This document shows positions 44,674-55,007 of a stretch of 64,000 nt of DNA, piece by piece. A program made the translations under genes and the position numbers. The notes beneath the pieces were generated by a model, which ran no database searches, was not told where the DNA came from, and saw only the letters and a list, made by a program, of their open reading frames with translations. The stretch is from contig CALUMU010000002.1 in NCBI GenBank assembly GCA_944321825.1, positions 1 to 64,000 on the forward strand, read 5' to 3'. Each line of letters opens with the position of its first letter. The first letter of the stretch is position 1. This DNA comes from Candidatus Amulumruptor caecigallinarius. Lineage in GTDB: Bacteria > Bacteroidota > Bacteroidia > Bacteroidales > Muribaculaceae.

Positions 44674-46620
44674 TCACTTTATTTTATCAAATACTTTGGT
44701 ATTGACCACCACCGGATATTTTTCACGCAGCTGCTTGACCCATTCCTGTTCAAGGACCTGCTGGTAATCAGTGGTGACAAGACCTTTTACATCCTGAGCC
44801 GACTGAGGCTGGGAAAGGATGGTTCCTTCATAGGCGAAATAATCAGTCCAACGGCTCTTGGATGTGTCGGGACGCACACCCCCGAACGCCACATTATCCA
44901 CTATCGCATTGTCGCCTTCAGCCGCAAGAACACGTTCAGCTTTAGCACGGCGGTCATATTTCTGTTTGATAACCGCCGGAAGGTTGGCGGCTTGCCCCTG
45001 ATAGGTACTCAGGAACTCTTGTATTTCCGCAGTGACGGCAGGTCCTGTAGTAAATATGATGGTCCCTTTGTAATGGGGCTTATCCCACTTGTATTCATCT
45101 TTATGTGCTTGGAAATATTTTTCAAGACCTTCGGTGTCACGCAGAGCCTTGTCCCACACATTGCGGTTGCTTACCTCAAAAAGCAGGATGCCGTCACGAT
45201 ACTCGTTAAGTATATTCTTGTAATCGTCGTATTTTTCAGGCAGCTCGGCTATCATCATCTCCGTAGCCTTGGCATCCATGGCGGATTGAATACGCGCTTC
45301 AAACATCGCCATCCAAGCGGCAGGAGTCATCTTACTGTCAGGGGCAAGCGAAGCAGCTATTTCTGAAGCATATATGCGCTGCTTCCCGATTTTGGCTACA
45401 GAGACCTTGGTCATACCCGCCACACGCGCATATGCAACAGAATCCATCACCGAATCTTTACTCAGAGCTTTATATACCTTTGCTACACCTTTTTCATCGA
45501 CCGATGCCTTCTGGGATGTGAGATAAGATTCAAGTTTCGCTTTTTGTGCCATATCCCGGCGATCGTCACGCCACATATTTCGTAAGATCGCTTCTTTTTC
45601 TTCTTCAAGCGACGGTATGCCACGGTGGGCATGACGCATGATGATGTGGTAGCCAAACCGGGTGGCAAACGGACGCGAAACCTCTCCGTCACTAAGGCTG
45701 AAAGCTACAGACTCGAACTCAGGCACCATCTCGCCTGCACCGAACCATGAGAGCTTTCCGCCGTTCTGACGACTGCCGGGATCTTCGCTTTCCATTTTAG
45801 CGACCTCGGCGAATACGGCAGCATCGCCATTTTTCACTACCTCATAGATGGAATCCATCTGGGCTTTCTTCTTCAACTGGGTAAGGCTGTCAAGTCCCAT
45901 GGTCATCTTAAGAATATGGCTTGCGTTGACCCTACCCGGATTAGGCTTGAAACCATGCACCTTGATGATATGGAAACCGAACGGGGTCTCCATCACCTGC
46001 GATATTTCTCCCTCCGGGGTTGCATATGCCACATTCTCAAACGTATAAGGATACGTATTGGCCTTCATCCACCCCATACGGCCTTTGTTTCGCTTGGCCT
46101 GCGGGTCTATGGAATATTTAAGAGCCATATCCTCCAGAGTCTCTTTACCCGACACGATGAGGGTACGTATGCTGTCGAGCATATGCTTGACGCTGTCGTT
46201 CTGCTCGGGAGTAGAACCTTTGCGCAGCATCACATGGCTGACATCGACCAGCCTGTCCATATGGCTATAAATGTCATTGATGAGCGCATTCTCCACGTCG
46301 GCGTCCTTCAGGTAAGGCTTGGCCAGCTCCATGCGGTGCTGCTCCAATTCGTTCTTAAACGCTTTAGTAGTGTCGATTCCCTGCGCTTCTGCATCAGCAA
46401 CCTTGAGCTTATAGTTGATAAACATCTCAAGGTATTCTTCAGGAGTCTGCCGTTCTATCTGCTGGTTGTTGTTTTTGTTGTACAGGTACTCAAACTCGCT
46501 GACAGGGATATCCTTACCGTTTACCGTCAACAATGTCGCGTCAGGGTTGACGCTCTGTTTAGCTGAGACAGCGATAGCAATAACTGCTACCGCCGCCACA
46601 GGAAGGAGATATTTTTTCAT
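44674..46620 (-). CDS. SurA/PpiC-type peptidyl-prolyl isomerase with two parvulin domains
   Basis: 648 residues, exported (YLLPVAAVAVIAIAVSA). N-terminal helical domain, then two parvulin domains: HVMLRKGSTPEQNDSVKHML to GFHIIKVHGF (about 140-250) and HILKMTMGLDSLTQLKKKAQ to GYHIIMRHAH (about 260-360); then a 280-residue helical C-terminal part with no clear domain. Folding helper for outer-membrane proteins. Downstream of guaB by 43 bp. Confidence 0.88.
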   Translation of the reverse strand: MKKYLLPVAAVAVIAIAVSAKQSVNPDATLLTVNGKDIPVSEFEYLYNKNNNQQIERQTPEEYLEMFINYKLKVADAEAQGIDTTKAFKNELEQHRMELAKPYLKDADVENALINDIYSHMDRLVDVSHVMLRKGSTPEQNDSVKHMLDSIRTLIVSGKETLEDMALKYSIDPQAKRNKGRMGWMKANTYPYTFENVAYATPEGEISQVMETPFGFHIIKVHGFKPNPGRVNASHILKMTMGLDSLTQLKKKAQMDSIYEVVKNGDAAVFAEVAKMESEDPGSRQNGGKLSWFGAGEMVPEFESVAFSLSDGEVSRPFATRFGYHIIMRHAHRGIPSLEEEKEAILRNMWRDDRRDMAQKAKLESYLTSQKASVDEKGVAKVYKALSKDSVMDSVAYARVAGMTKVSVAKIGKQRIYASEIAASLAPDSKMTPAAWMAMFEARIQSAMDAKATEMMIAELPEKYDDYKNILNEYRDGILLFEVSNRNVWDKALRDTEGLEKYFQAHKDEYKWDKPHYKGTIIFTTGPAVTAEIQEFLSTYQGQAANLPAVIKQKYDRRAKAERVLAAEGDNAIVDNVAFGGVRPDTSKSRWTDYFAYEGTILSQPQSAQDVKGLVTTDYQQVLEQEWVKQLREKYPVVVNTKVFDKIK

Positions 46621-46663
46621 TATGGTTTACAAGGTATCTCATGGCTAAGGTCATACCATGAAA

Positions 46664-48163
<1,500 letters not shown>

Positions 48164-48208
48164 TTATCAGTACTTAAGTATATTTTTAAGCATGTTTTTT
48201 ATTGCACG

Positions 48209-48216
48209 CAAAGATA
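48209..48216 (-). promoter_or_regulatory. guaB -7 element
   Basis: TATCTTTG on the minus strand, 67 bases before the guaB start. No -33 TTG at the usual spacing. Confidence 0.5.
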
Positions 48217-48325
48217 CTCATTTTTTACATAACTAATCCGACCGTTAACTATTATTTAGACACGACAAATCCTATTATCTACTCCAGACAAACATCCGAT
48301 GAGGAGTTATTTATGACTGCCATAA

Positions 48326-48355
48326 CTGGATTACACCGGATTTTACTGGATTTTA
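48326..48355. repeat. three 10-bp direct repeats
   Basis: CTGGATTACA, CCGGATTTTA and CTGGATTTTA follow one another without a gap, in the 240-bp gene-free stretch between guaB and the tRNA-Arg promoter. Spacing of one helical turn would suit a protein-binding array; purpose unknown. Confidence 0.45.
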
Positions 48356-48386
48356 GCCACAACCGATAAAATCATGAGTGCTATCA

Positions 48387-48418
48387 TTTGGCAAAATGAC
48401 TAAATTTCCGTAATTTTG
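48387..48418 (+). promoter_or_regulatory. tRNA-Arg promoter
   Basis: TTTG (48387-48390) and TAATTTTG (48411-48418) are 20 bp apart, a full consensus Bacteroidota promoter about 98 bases before the tRNA. Confidence 0.78.
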
Positions 48419-48516
48419 CCAACGCAATAAGCACATGGCCGACGCAAATGGCCTCCTTATATATTTGCCACAACAGGACTCTCCTTTATTTACGGACTCT
48501 CCTTGTGGTCCATAAT

Positions 48517-48591
48517 GTCTCCGTAGTTCAATGGATAGAATATTGGATTCCGGTTCCAACGATTGGGGTTCGACTCCCCACGGGGATACCA
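48517..48591 (+). tRNA. tRNA-Arg (anticodon CCG)
   Basis: Cloverleaf with acceptor GTCTCCG / CGGGGAT (two G-U pairs), D arm AGTTCAATGGATAGAAT, anticodon stem TTGGA/TCCAA around loop TTCCGGT (anticodon CCG), T arm TGGGG-TTCGACT-CCCCA, discriminator A and an encoded CCA (48589-48591). Reads CGG codons. Confidence 0.93.
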
Positions 48592-48593
48592 CG

Positions 48594-48619
48594 AAAGCCG
48601 CGTGCCTCACGCGGCTTTT
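48594..48619 (+). terminator. tRNA-Arg terminator
   Basis: AAAGCCGCGTG and CACGCGGCTTT form an 11-bp stem with a CCT loop, followed by a short T-run, starting two bases after the tRNA CCA. Confidence 0.85.
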
Positions 48620-48743
48620 CCTGCACAAAACGCTGTGCCTGTCGTTGTTACACCGTCCCAGCTGACAAGAGCGGTTGACCCACTATATCCCTATAGATTT
48701 ATACCGACTCAAACGGACTAATTGCTAAAAACACAATTTCAGG

Positions 48744-49157
48744 ATGGATATCGAGCAAGTGCGTGAGATTAGCCTGTCGATAAACCCTCATATCGAGGAA
48801 TGTTCGCCGTTTGCCGAACTCGGACATCCAGACATAGCGTTCAAAATAGCAGGGAAGATTTTTGCATATCTGTGTGTACCTGATGGACCGTCTTGTCACC
48901 ACGCCGATGATTCCAGCTTGATAGTGCTGAAGTCAGATCCAGACAAAGCTTTAGAATTGCGTGACCGATATGTCAATGTAGTCGAACCCGCATGGCATTG
49001 GAACAAAAAATACTGGAATCAAGTACACTACCGCGAATTACCATCAGCAATCTTACATGAACTTATCGAACATTCCTTCAATCAAGTTGCTGCAAAGCTG
49101 CCGAAGAAGACGAAAATAGGACTCGGGATTGTTGAAAGCCGCTCCGACAAAGCTTGA
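48744..49157 (+). CDS. MmcQ/YjbR family protein
   Basis: 137 residues of the YjbR/MmcQ (DUF419, CyaY-like double-wing fold) family, assumed DNA-binding by fold. Visible: EECSPFAELGHPDIAFKIAG, FAYLCVPD, SLIVLKSDPDKALELRDRY and the C-terminal WNQVHYRELPSAILHELIEH. Biological role unknown. Isolated gene after the tRNA-Arg terminator. Confidence 0.85.
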   Translation: MDIEQVREISLSINPHIEECSPFAELGHPDIAFKIAGKIFAYLCVPDGPSCHHADDSSLIVLKSDPDKALELRDRYVNVVEPAWHWNKKYWNQVHYRELPSAILHELIEHSFNQVAAKLPKKTKIGLGIVESRSDKA

Positions 49158-49169
49158 CAAACGGCACAC

Positions 49170-49294
49170 ACGTAAGTAGGACTGCACCGGGGTGCATCCG
49201 CCTGTCCGTAACGCAAAGTCAATGACCATTTTGGATCATCGGCTGCAGCCCTACAGATAAGGCGTGCAGTTGAGGACGCACGGGCCGTGCGTCC
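49170..49294. repeat. GC-rich palindromic repeats
   Basis: Two palindromes in the spacer between the converging MmcQ and NUDIX genes: TGCACC-GG-GGTGCA at about 49181-49194, and GGACGCACGG-G-CCGTGCGTCC (49274-49294), 10-bp perfect arms with a single central base, followed by CTACAGAGG. The second has the look of the dispersed GGGACGCAC...GTGCGTCCC element seen in many Bacteroidales intergenic regions (from memory), and would also serve as a bidirectional terminator. Confidence 0.6.
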
Positions 49295-49312
49295 CTACAG
49301 AGGATGTACCTG

Positions 49313-49861
49313 TCAGTGTGTGCCTTGGCTGTGGGTAGCAAAGTATTTCCATAATGGAGCCGCCATCAGTGCCTGCTTGATGGCATCATCTGCGAGGAGT
49401 CTGCGGACTTCGCCTTCCGACAGCAGTTTGACACATATGTCTTCGGTCGAATCGAGATGCTGACCACTGATGAGTTCAACTCCTTGTGCCAGATAGCAAT
49501 AAGTAAGATTGTTCATACTGCCCGGATTGGGGCCTAAAACGGTCAAAAGCGACCATGTGCCGCCGCCATACCCGGTCTCCTCTGCCAGCTCTCTTTTGGC
49601 GGCCTCAAGCGGCGGCTCTCCCTCCTCTACCACTCCCGCCACGAGTTCAGTAAAGATTTCGCCTAACCCGTGGCGGTATTGTTCGACCATGACAAACTCG
49701 CCTTCACGTGTTATGGCAACCACATTTATCCATGTAGGATATTCAAGCACATAGTACTCGTCAATCACAGAATCGTTAGGCAACTTCAAGCGATCTTTGC
49801 GCACTGTCAGCCATGGCCGTTTAAACAAATGCTCTGATGACAAGACTGTCCATTTTTCCAT
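49313..49861 (-). CDS. NUDIX hydrolase, ADP-ribose pyrophosphatase type
   Basis: 182 residues from ATG 49861 (MEKWTVLSSEHLFKRPWLTV); a longer frame to 49966 starts with an AT-rich, unconserved stretch that includes a promoter. Complete Nudix box at 76-98 (GVVEEG-E...REL-EE-GY), with PTWINVVAITREGEFVMVEQ and QYRHGLGEI upstream as in ADP-ribose pyrophosphatases. Cleaves a nucleoside-diphosphate linked compound; the substrate is unproven. Confidence 0.88.
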   Translation of the reverse strand: MEKWTVLSSEHLFKRPWLTVRKDRLKLPNDSVIDEYYVLEYPTWINVVAITREGEFVMVEQYRHGLGEIFTELVAGVVEEGEPPLEAAKRELAEETGYGGGTWSLLTVLGPNPGSMNNLTYCYLAQGVELISGQHLDSTEDICVKLLSEGEVRRLLADDAIKQALMAAPLWKYFATHSQGTH

Positions 49862-49903
49862 ATTAATTTTATGAGTATTCTGAGTTTGCGATAAATCACA
49901 TTG

Positions 49904-49911
49904 CAAATATA
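49904..49911 (-). promoter_or_regulatory. NUDIX gene -7 element
   Basis: TATATTTG on the minus strand, 43 bases before the chosen NUDIX start; supports that start over the longer frame. The -33 is not clear. Confidence 0.5.
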
Positions 49912-49931
49912 AATAATGTGATGAGAAATAT

Positions 49932-49963
49932 ATTGTATGGATTGAATAAAGATTGTAAATTTG
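49932..49963 (+). promoter_or_regulatory. dedA promoter
   Basis: ATTG (49932-49935) and TAAATTTG (49956-49963), 20 bp apart, 85 bases before the dedA-family start. It is back to back with the NUDIX -7 element. Confidence 0.72.
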
Positions 49964-50047
49964 CAAAGGATGTATATTTCATATGGAGTGTGCATTTGTA
50001 AACAAAAAAATAACTATTAATCAATCACCAAAACATTAATTACACTG

Positions 50048-50755
50048 ATGATCCTGGATGTTATTACCTGTTCGATTTTCGATGCTTCGGCCATTTTTCA
50101 ATGGGTAGTGGAAAACGCATCCTACCTGCTCGTTTTCCTGCTAATGGTGGTGGAAAGTTCCTTCATACCGTTTCCCAGCGAAGTGGTAGTGCCGCCGGCA
50201 GCGTTTCTTGCCGCGCAATCCGTAAGACAGCTGCAATATCATGGGACCACCATACAGGTAGCCGACATGAACGTCTACATAATAATTCTCGTCGCCACAG
50301 CCGGGGCCATAGTCGGGGCTTTAATCAATTACGGCCTGGCCATATGGATCGGCCGACCCTTAGTCTACAGATTCGCCGACTCGCGGGTGGGACATGCCTG
50401 TCTGATAGACAAAGAAAAAGTGGAAAAAGCCGAAGCCTATTTTGACAAGCACGGAGCGGTATCCACGTTCGTGGGTCGTCTCATCCCCGCTGTCCGCCAG
50501 CTGATAAGCATCCCCGCCGGCATCGCCAGGATGAATCTCTGGAAGTTCATATTATATACAGGACTCGGAGCTATGGTGTGGAATGCTGTACTTGCCGGAC
50601 TCGGCTTCTGGTTGGGACTGCATGTCGATGTCGACGGATTATTTGCACAAGTCGAGAAATACAACAGCTACCTCACGTATGCTGGTCTTGCCATCGGAGT
50701 GATTTGTATAGGCATAATCCTCTACAACGCGTTCAAGCCCAAGGCCAAGAACTAA
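50048..50755 (+). CDS. DedA-family membrane protein
   Basis: 235 residues, inner-membrane DedA/SNARE-associated (VTT) protein; family members flip undecaprenyl phosphate or phospholipids. Visible: VESSFIPFPSEVVVPPAAFL (reentrant loop with E and P), IVGALINYGLAIWIGRP, and the signature FVGRLIPAVRQLISIPAGIA-RM with conserved R and P. Four or five membrane helices. Ten to sixteen bp ahead of rpe, probably co-transcribed. Confidence 0.9.
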   Translation: MILDVITCSIFDASAIFQWVVENASYLLVFLLMVVESSFIPFPSEVVVPPAAFLAAQSVRQLQYHGTTIQVADMNVYIIILVATAGAIVGALINYGLAIWIGRPLVYRFADSRVGHACLIDKEKVEKAEAYFDKHGAVSTFVGRLIPAVRQLISIPAGIARMNLWKFILYTGLGAMVWNAVLAGLGFWLGLHVDVDGLFAQVEKYNSYLTYAGLAIGVICIGIILYNAFKPKAKN

Positions 50756-50771
50756 AAAAAGAGTTTTGATT

Positions 50772-51419
50772 ATGGCAAAAATAGCACCATCACTGCTTTC
50801 GGCAGACTTCGCGAATCTCGGCCGAGATGTCGAGATGCTCAATAACAGCGACACAGCGTATATGCACCTTGATGTCATGGACGGAGTTTTTGTCCCCAAC
50901 ATCAGTTTCGGGTTTCCCGTAATGCAATCTATCGCCAAAATAGCCAAGAAGCCGCTTGATGTACACTTGATGATAGTCAATCCCCAGAACTACATATCGC
51001 AGGTACGCGATCTCGGTGCTGAATTTATGAATGTACATGTCGAAGCTTGTACGCATCTGCACCGCACTGTCCAGGCTATACGCGATGCCGGTATGCGCCC
51101 TGCGGTGACGCTTAATCCCGCCACCCCTGTCGTCATGCTTGAAGACATCATAAATGATGTCGACATGGTGCTTCTAATGTCGGTCAATCCGGGATTCGGG
51201 GGACAGAAATTCATAGAGAACACCATCCAAAAGCTCCACAGGCTTGTTGAATTGCGGACGAAGACTGGCTCAGACGCTCTGATAGAGATCGACGGAGGTG
51301 TCAATCTTGAGACAGGCCGGCGGCTTGTGGATGCCGGAGCTGATGTGCTGGTCGCCGGAAGCTATGTTTTCAATTCGCCCGACCCGATAAAGACCATCAG
51401 CCAACTCAGCGCCCTGTAA
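50772..51419 (+). CDS. rpe: ribulose-phosphate 3-epimerase
   Basis: Interconverts ribulose 5-phosphate and xylulose 5-phosphate in the pentose phosphate pathway. 215 residues from ATG 50772 (MAKIAPSLLSADFANLGRDV); a TTG two codons upstream is less likely. Metal and catalytic residues in HLDVMDGVFVPNISFG, VHLMIVNP, NVHVEACTHL, VNPGFGGQKF and IDGGVN. TIM-barrel family with no unusual feature. Confidence 0.95.
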   Translation: MAKIAPSLLSADFANLGRDVEMLNNSDTAYMHLDVMDGVFVPNISFGFPVMQSIAKIAKKPLDVHLMIVNPQNYISQVRDLGAEFMNVHVEACTHLHRTVQAIRDAGMRPAVTLNPATPVVMLEDIINDVDMVLLMSVNPGFGGQKFIENTIQKLHRLVELRTKTGSDALIEIDGGVNLETGRRLVDAGADVLVAGSYVFNSPDPIKTISQLSAL

Positions 51420-51484
51420 ACCACCTCTAAGCATCCGTTCCCAGCAATATATCCATCTTTTCAACTCTTATCAAGACATTCACA

Positions 51485-54259
51485 ATGCCAAGATTCAACC
51501 CCACGACAGGCAGCTTGGACTCGCTGAGCGACATGGAACTCCCTACATTCGACGGCGGGGATGAACCTGTGGACGTATCTTATCATCAGCGTACAAAGGC
51601 TGAGAACAAAGAAATCCTGCCCCCAAGACCTGAGCCCGGATACAAGGATTCGGAGTCTATGTCATCCCGTCCTCGTAAAAAGACGCCAACAGTCGCGACC
51701 GATCGCACAGGAAGAACAGGTCAATCAGAACCGTCCACATCTGCCAAATCCATAAACCAGCATAGTGGAGTATTACGACGGCTGTTTGCCGACGGGAGAG
51801 CCAGGATGTTTTTTGGCATTTTGATGATAATGGTCACGGTGTATCTCATCATGACCACTATCGGGTATATTACGACAGGCTCAGCCGACCAAAGTGCTGT
51901 GATAAACAATTCGCTGTCGACTCTGGCCGAAAAACCAGATTCTGTCAAAAACATCGGAGGTCCTTTAGGCGCATGGCTTTCCAATTCAATCGTTTCGTCG
52001 ACATTCGGTATTGCAGGATTGATTATCGTATTCTATACAGCGGTCTTGGGATTGAGCCTGCTTAAAGTAATCCGATGCAGATTCTGGTCATTTACAGCCA
52101 AATGTTTAGTATCGACCGCCGCCGGGTCAATCATACTCGGTCTCGCTACGTATGACCTTGAAGGATTCATATATTGGGGTGGTAAACACGGATATTATAT
52201 CAACAAACTTTTGATAGCTTATTCAGGTGTAGTGGGAGCGATATCTATCAGCATAATCATGGGTTCACTGATATTGCTTATATTCCTCCCTCCTTTGCAG
52301 AAGGCCTATCAGTTTATCAGCTCCCGGATCAGCGATTACACGACACGCATCCAAGAGATGAGAGCAGAGCGTGCGGCTCGGCATGAAGAGCCGTCTACCA
52401 CCAATGACGATTTATCAGCATATGATTACACGACTGTGCAGAATCCGACCGATAACACCAGCTCACATATGCCCAATCGCCGTAGCCACGCCGAATACAC
52501 GACTGAAGCATCCGCCGATGCTGGCAGTCATCCATATGGGACTTCAGAAAACCAACCGACGATTGAGTCTGAGCCGTCGGCGGTAACGACGGATTCATAC
52601 TATTCCGATAGTGTGCCATCGACGCAACAGGTGGATACGGCTTTACAGCCTGATACTACATCAGCGCTTGAAAATGACGGACTCGCATCAGCAGAGGATG
52701 AAGTGGAAACATTCAGCATCAACAAGGGAGAAATCGAAGTTGCCAAAACAGTTGAACAAGAGCCATACGACCCTACTGCCGACCTTCCGCGCTACAGATT
52801 TCCGTCTATCGACTGCCTGATTGACAGGAAAATGAAAGAAAACAACGTAGACCTTGCAGAGCAGGAAGAGAACAAAGAGCGAATCACCAAGACCCTCAAT
52901 GACTACGGCATAGGGATATCGCACATCGAAGCCACTGTAGGTCCTACTGTGACCCTTTACGAAATAATCCCTGCCGAAGGGGTCAGAATAGCCAAAATCA
53001 AGCGTTTGGAAGATGATATAGCCCTCAGCCTTGCAGCCCTTGGCATACGTATCATAGCTCCTATTCCCGGACGAGGCACTATCGGCATTGAGGTTCCGAA
53101 CAAAGAACCCCAGACAGTGTCTATGCGCTCCATAATAACCTCCAAGGCTTATCAGGAGTGCAACATGGAGCTGCCCATGGCCATGGGGTCGACTATTTCC
53201 GGGGAAGTATTCATGGCGGATCTCACCAAGATGCCCCACCTGCTCGTCGCCGGAGCAACAGGCATGGGTAAATCGGTAGGCCTCAACGCCATAATAGCAT
53301 CATTGCTGTACAAGAAGCATCCGGCAGAGCTAAAACTCGTGTTGATTGACCCAAAGATGGTCGAATTCAGCCTCTACAGCCGTATCGAACATCACTATTT
53401 AGCCAAACTACCCGACGAGGAAGAAGCTATCATCACCGACCCGACAAAGGTGGTCACCACCCTGAAATCGCTGTGCCTGCTGATGGACCAGCGTTATGCC
53501 CTGCTCAAGGAAGCCAACCTCAGAAACATCAAGGAATATAACGCCCGGTTCGTACAACGCAAACTCAGTCCGGCGAAAGGCCACCATTACATGCCTTACA
53601 TCGTGGTCATAGTCGACGAGTTTGCCGACCTCATCATGACTGCCGGAAAAGAGGTAGAAACACCTATTGCCCGCATAGCCCAGAAAGCCCGTGCCGTAGG
53701 TATGCACATGATTCTTGCCACCCAGCGACCGTCGACCAATGTCATCACCGGCATTATCAAAGCGAACTTCCCCGGACGTGTCGCCTTCAGAGTGACGCAA
53801 ATGGTCGATTCGCGGACGATTCTCGACCGGCCCGGAGCCAACCAGCTCATAGGACGCGGCGATATGCTGTTTTCACGCGACGGCGAAATCTCGCGTGTAC
53901 AATGCGCGTTTATCGATACTCCCGAAGTCGAAGCGATATGCGAAGAAATAGACATGCAGGCAGGTTACGAACATGCGTTCTACCTGCCGGAATGTCTCCC
54001 CGAAGAAGGCGAATCAATAGCCGGCAATTCATTCGGCGAACGCGATGCCCTGTTTGATGAAGCCGCCATGGCCATAATCAGTTCGGGAGTGGCCTCAACC
54101 TCATCGCTGCAACGCCGGTTTTCTATCGGGTACAACCGTGCCGGAAAGATAATGGACCAAATGGAAGCAGCCGGCATAGTCGGGCCATCACAGGGCGGCA
54201 AGCCTCGCCAGATTCTTATAGATGCCATGTCGTTAGATGCCATACTGTCTCAGAAATGA
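51485..54259 (+). CDS. ftsK: DNA translocase FtsK
   Basis: Septal DNA pump for chromosome segregation. 924 residues. Four or so membrane helices between 120 and 280 (MFFGILMIMVTVYLIMTTIG, FGIAGLIIVFYTAVLGL, ISIIMGSLILLIFL), a low-complexity linker of about 140 residues, the beta domain (LNDYGIGISHIEATVGPTVT), motor with Walker A GATGMGKSVGLNAI near 588 and Walker B IVVIVDEFADLIM, and the gamma winged helix (STSSLQRRFSIGYNRAGKIM) that reads KOPS-type DNA signals. Followed by a LolA-like gene as in many Bacteroidales. Confidence 0.96.
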   Translation: MPRFNPTTGSLDSLSDMELPTFDGGDEPVDVSYHQRTKAENKEILPPRPEPGYKDSESMSSRPRKKTPTVATDRTGRTGQSEPSTSAKSINQHSGVLRRLFADGRARMFFGILMIMVTVYLIMTTIGYITTGSADQSAVINNSLSTLAEKPDSVKNIGGPLGAWLSNSIVSSTFGIAGLIIVFYTAVLGLSLLKVIRCRFWSFTAKCLVSTAAGSIILGLATYDLEGFIYWGGKHGYYINKLLIAYSGVVGAISISIIMGSLILLIFLPPLQKAYQFISSRISDYTTRIQEMRAERAARHEEPSTTNDDLSAYDYTTVQNPTDNTSSHMPNRRSHAEYTTEASADAGSHPYGTSENQPTIESEPSAVTTDSYYSDSVPSTQQVDTALQPDTTSALENDGLASAEDEVETFSINKGEIEVAKTVEQEPYDPTADLPRYRFPSIDCLIDRKMKENNVDLAEQEENKERITKTLNDYGIGISHIEATVGPTVTLYEIIPAEGVRIAKIKRLEDDIALSLAALGIRIIAPIPGRGTIGIEVPNKEPQTVSMRSIITSKAYQECNMELPMAMGSTISGEVFMADLTKMPHLLVAGATGMGKSVGLNAIIASLLYKKHPAELKLVLIDPKMVEFSLYSRIEHHYLAKLPDEEEAIITDPTKVVTTLKSLCLLMDQRYALLKEANLRNIKEYNARFVQRKLSPAKGHHYMPYIVVIVDEFADLIMTAGKEVETPIARIAQKARAVGMHMILATQRPSTNVITGIIKANFPGRVAFRVTQMVDSRTILDRPGANQLIGRGDMLFSRDGEISRVQCAFIDTPEVEAICEEIDMQAGYEHAFYLPECLPEEGESIAGNSFGERDALFDEAAMAIISSGVASTSSLQRRFSIGYNRAGKIMDQMEAAGIVGPSQGGKPRQILIDAMSLDAILSQK

Positions 54260-54333
54260 CGACACTGCTATAAGGACATCCTTATCGTGCCTATTAGCCG
54301 TTAACTTTTCTCTGTCAAAACTGTTAATACAAC

Positions 54334-54969
54334 ATGAACAAACCCCTCAGCTCTTTATTAGCCATACTTTGCGGCATCATGGCTGTTTGCGGCATTACTC
54401 CGAACGCCCATGCCGCGAATGATGCAGCAAAACTACTTGAGCAATCGGCTGCAAAAATCAAGACAGCCAAAAGCGTGGATGTAGCCTACACACTGAAATC
54501 AGGCAATACTGATGTAAAAGGGACGCTGCTGCTGTCAGGCAATAAATTTTACGCGGTCAATAACGCCATGACCGCTTGGTATGACGGCACTACTCAGTGG
54601 ACTTACTCTCCGGCAACATGCGAGGTCAATATCATCGAACCTACCGATGAAGAGCTGGCAGCTACCAATCCTCTCGCAATAATGAGCAGCCTGAAAAACA
54701 AGTACACCTCCTCCATCATCAAGAGCTCCCCAGGTTTCCGAACCATTTTGCTCAAATCCATCAACAAAAGCAGTGACTGGCCACAGATTACCATAACTCT
54801 GAAATCTTCGACGCTGCTGCCTACATCCATAGCTATCAAGGGACGTGACGGGAGTCAAACCGTCATAGCCATATCGTCGCTACAAATCCGTAATACGACG
54901 GCAAACGAGTCGGTCTTTAAATTCGACAGGAAAAAATATCCTAAAGCTAAAATAGTGGATTTACGTTAA
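54334..54969 (+). CDS. LolA-like outer-membrane lipoprotein carrier protein
   Basis: 211 residues, exported (SSLLAILCGIMAVCGITPNAHA). The mature half-barrel pattern VDVAYTLKSGNTDVKGTLLL, LSGNKFYAVNNAMTAWYDGT, TQWTYSPATCEVNIIEPT is that of the LolA family, which ferries lipoproteins through the periplasm. Identity to true LolA is low, so a related carrier role is the safer reading. 75 bp after ftsK. Confidence 0.8.
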   Translation: MNKPLSSLLAILCGIMAVCGITPNAHAANDAAKLLEQSAAKIKTAKSVDVAYTLKSGNTDVKGTLLLSGNKFYAVNNAMTAWYDGTTQWTYSPATCEVNIIEPTDEELAATNPLAIMSSLKNKYTSSIIKSSPGFRTILLKSINKSSDWPQITITLKSSTLLPTSIAIKGRDGSQTVIAISSLQIRNTTANESVFKFDRKKYPKAKIVDLR

Positions 54970-55007
54970 GTAACTCGTAATCTACACCCTAAATCTTAAA
55001 TAAAATC

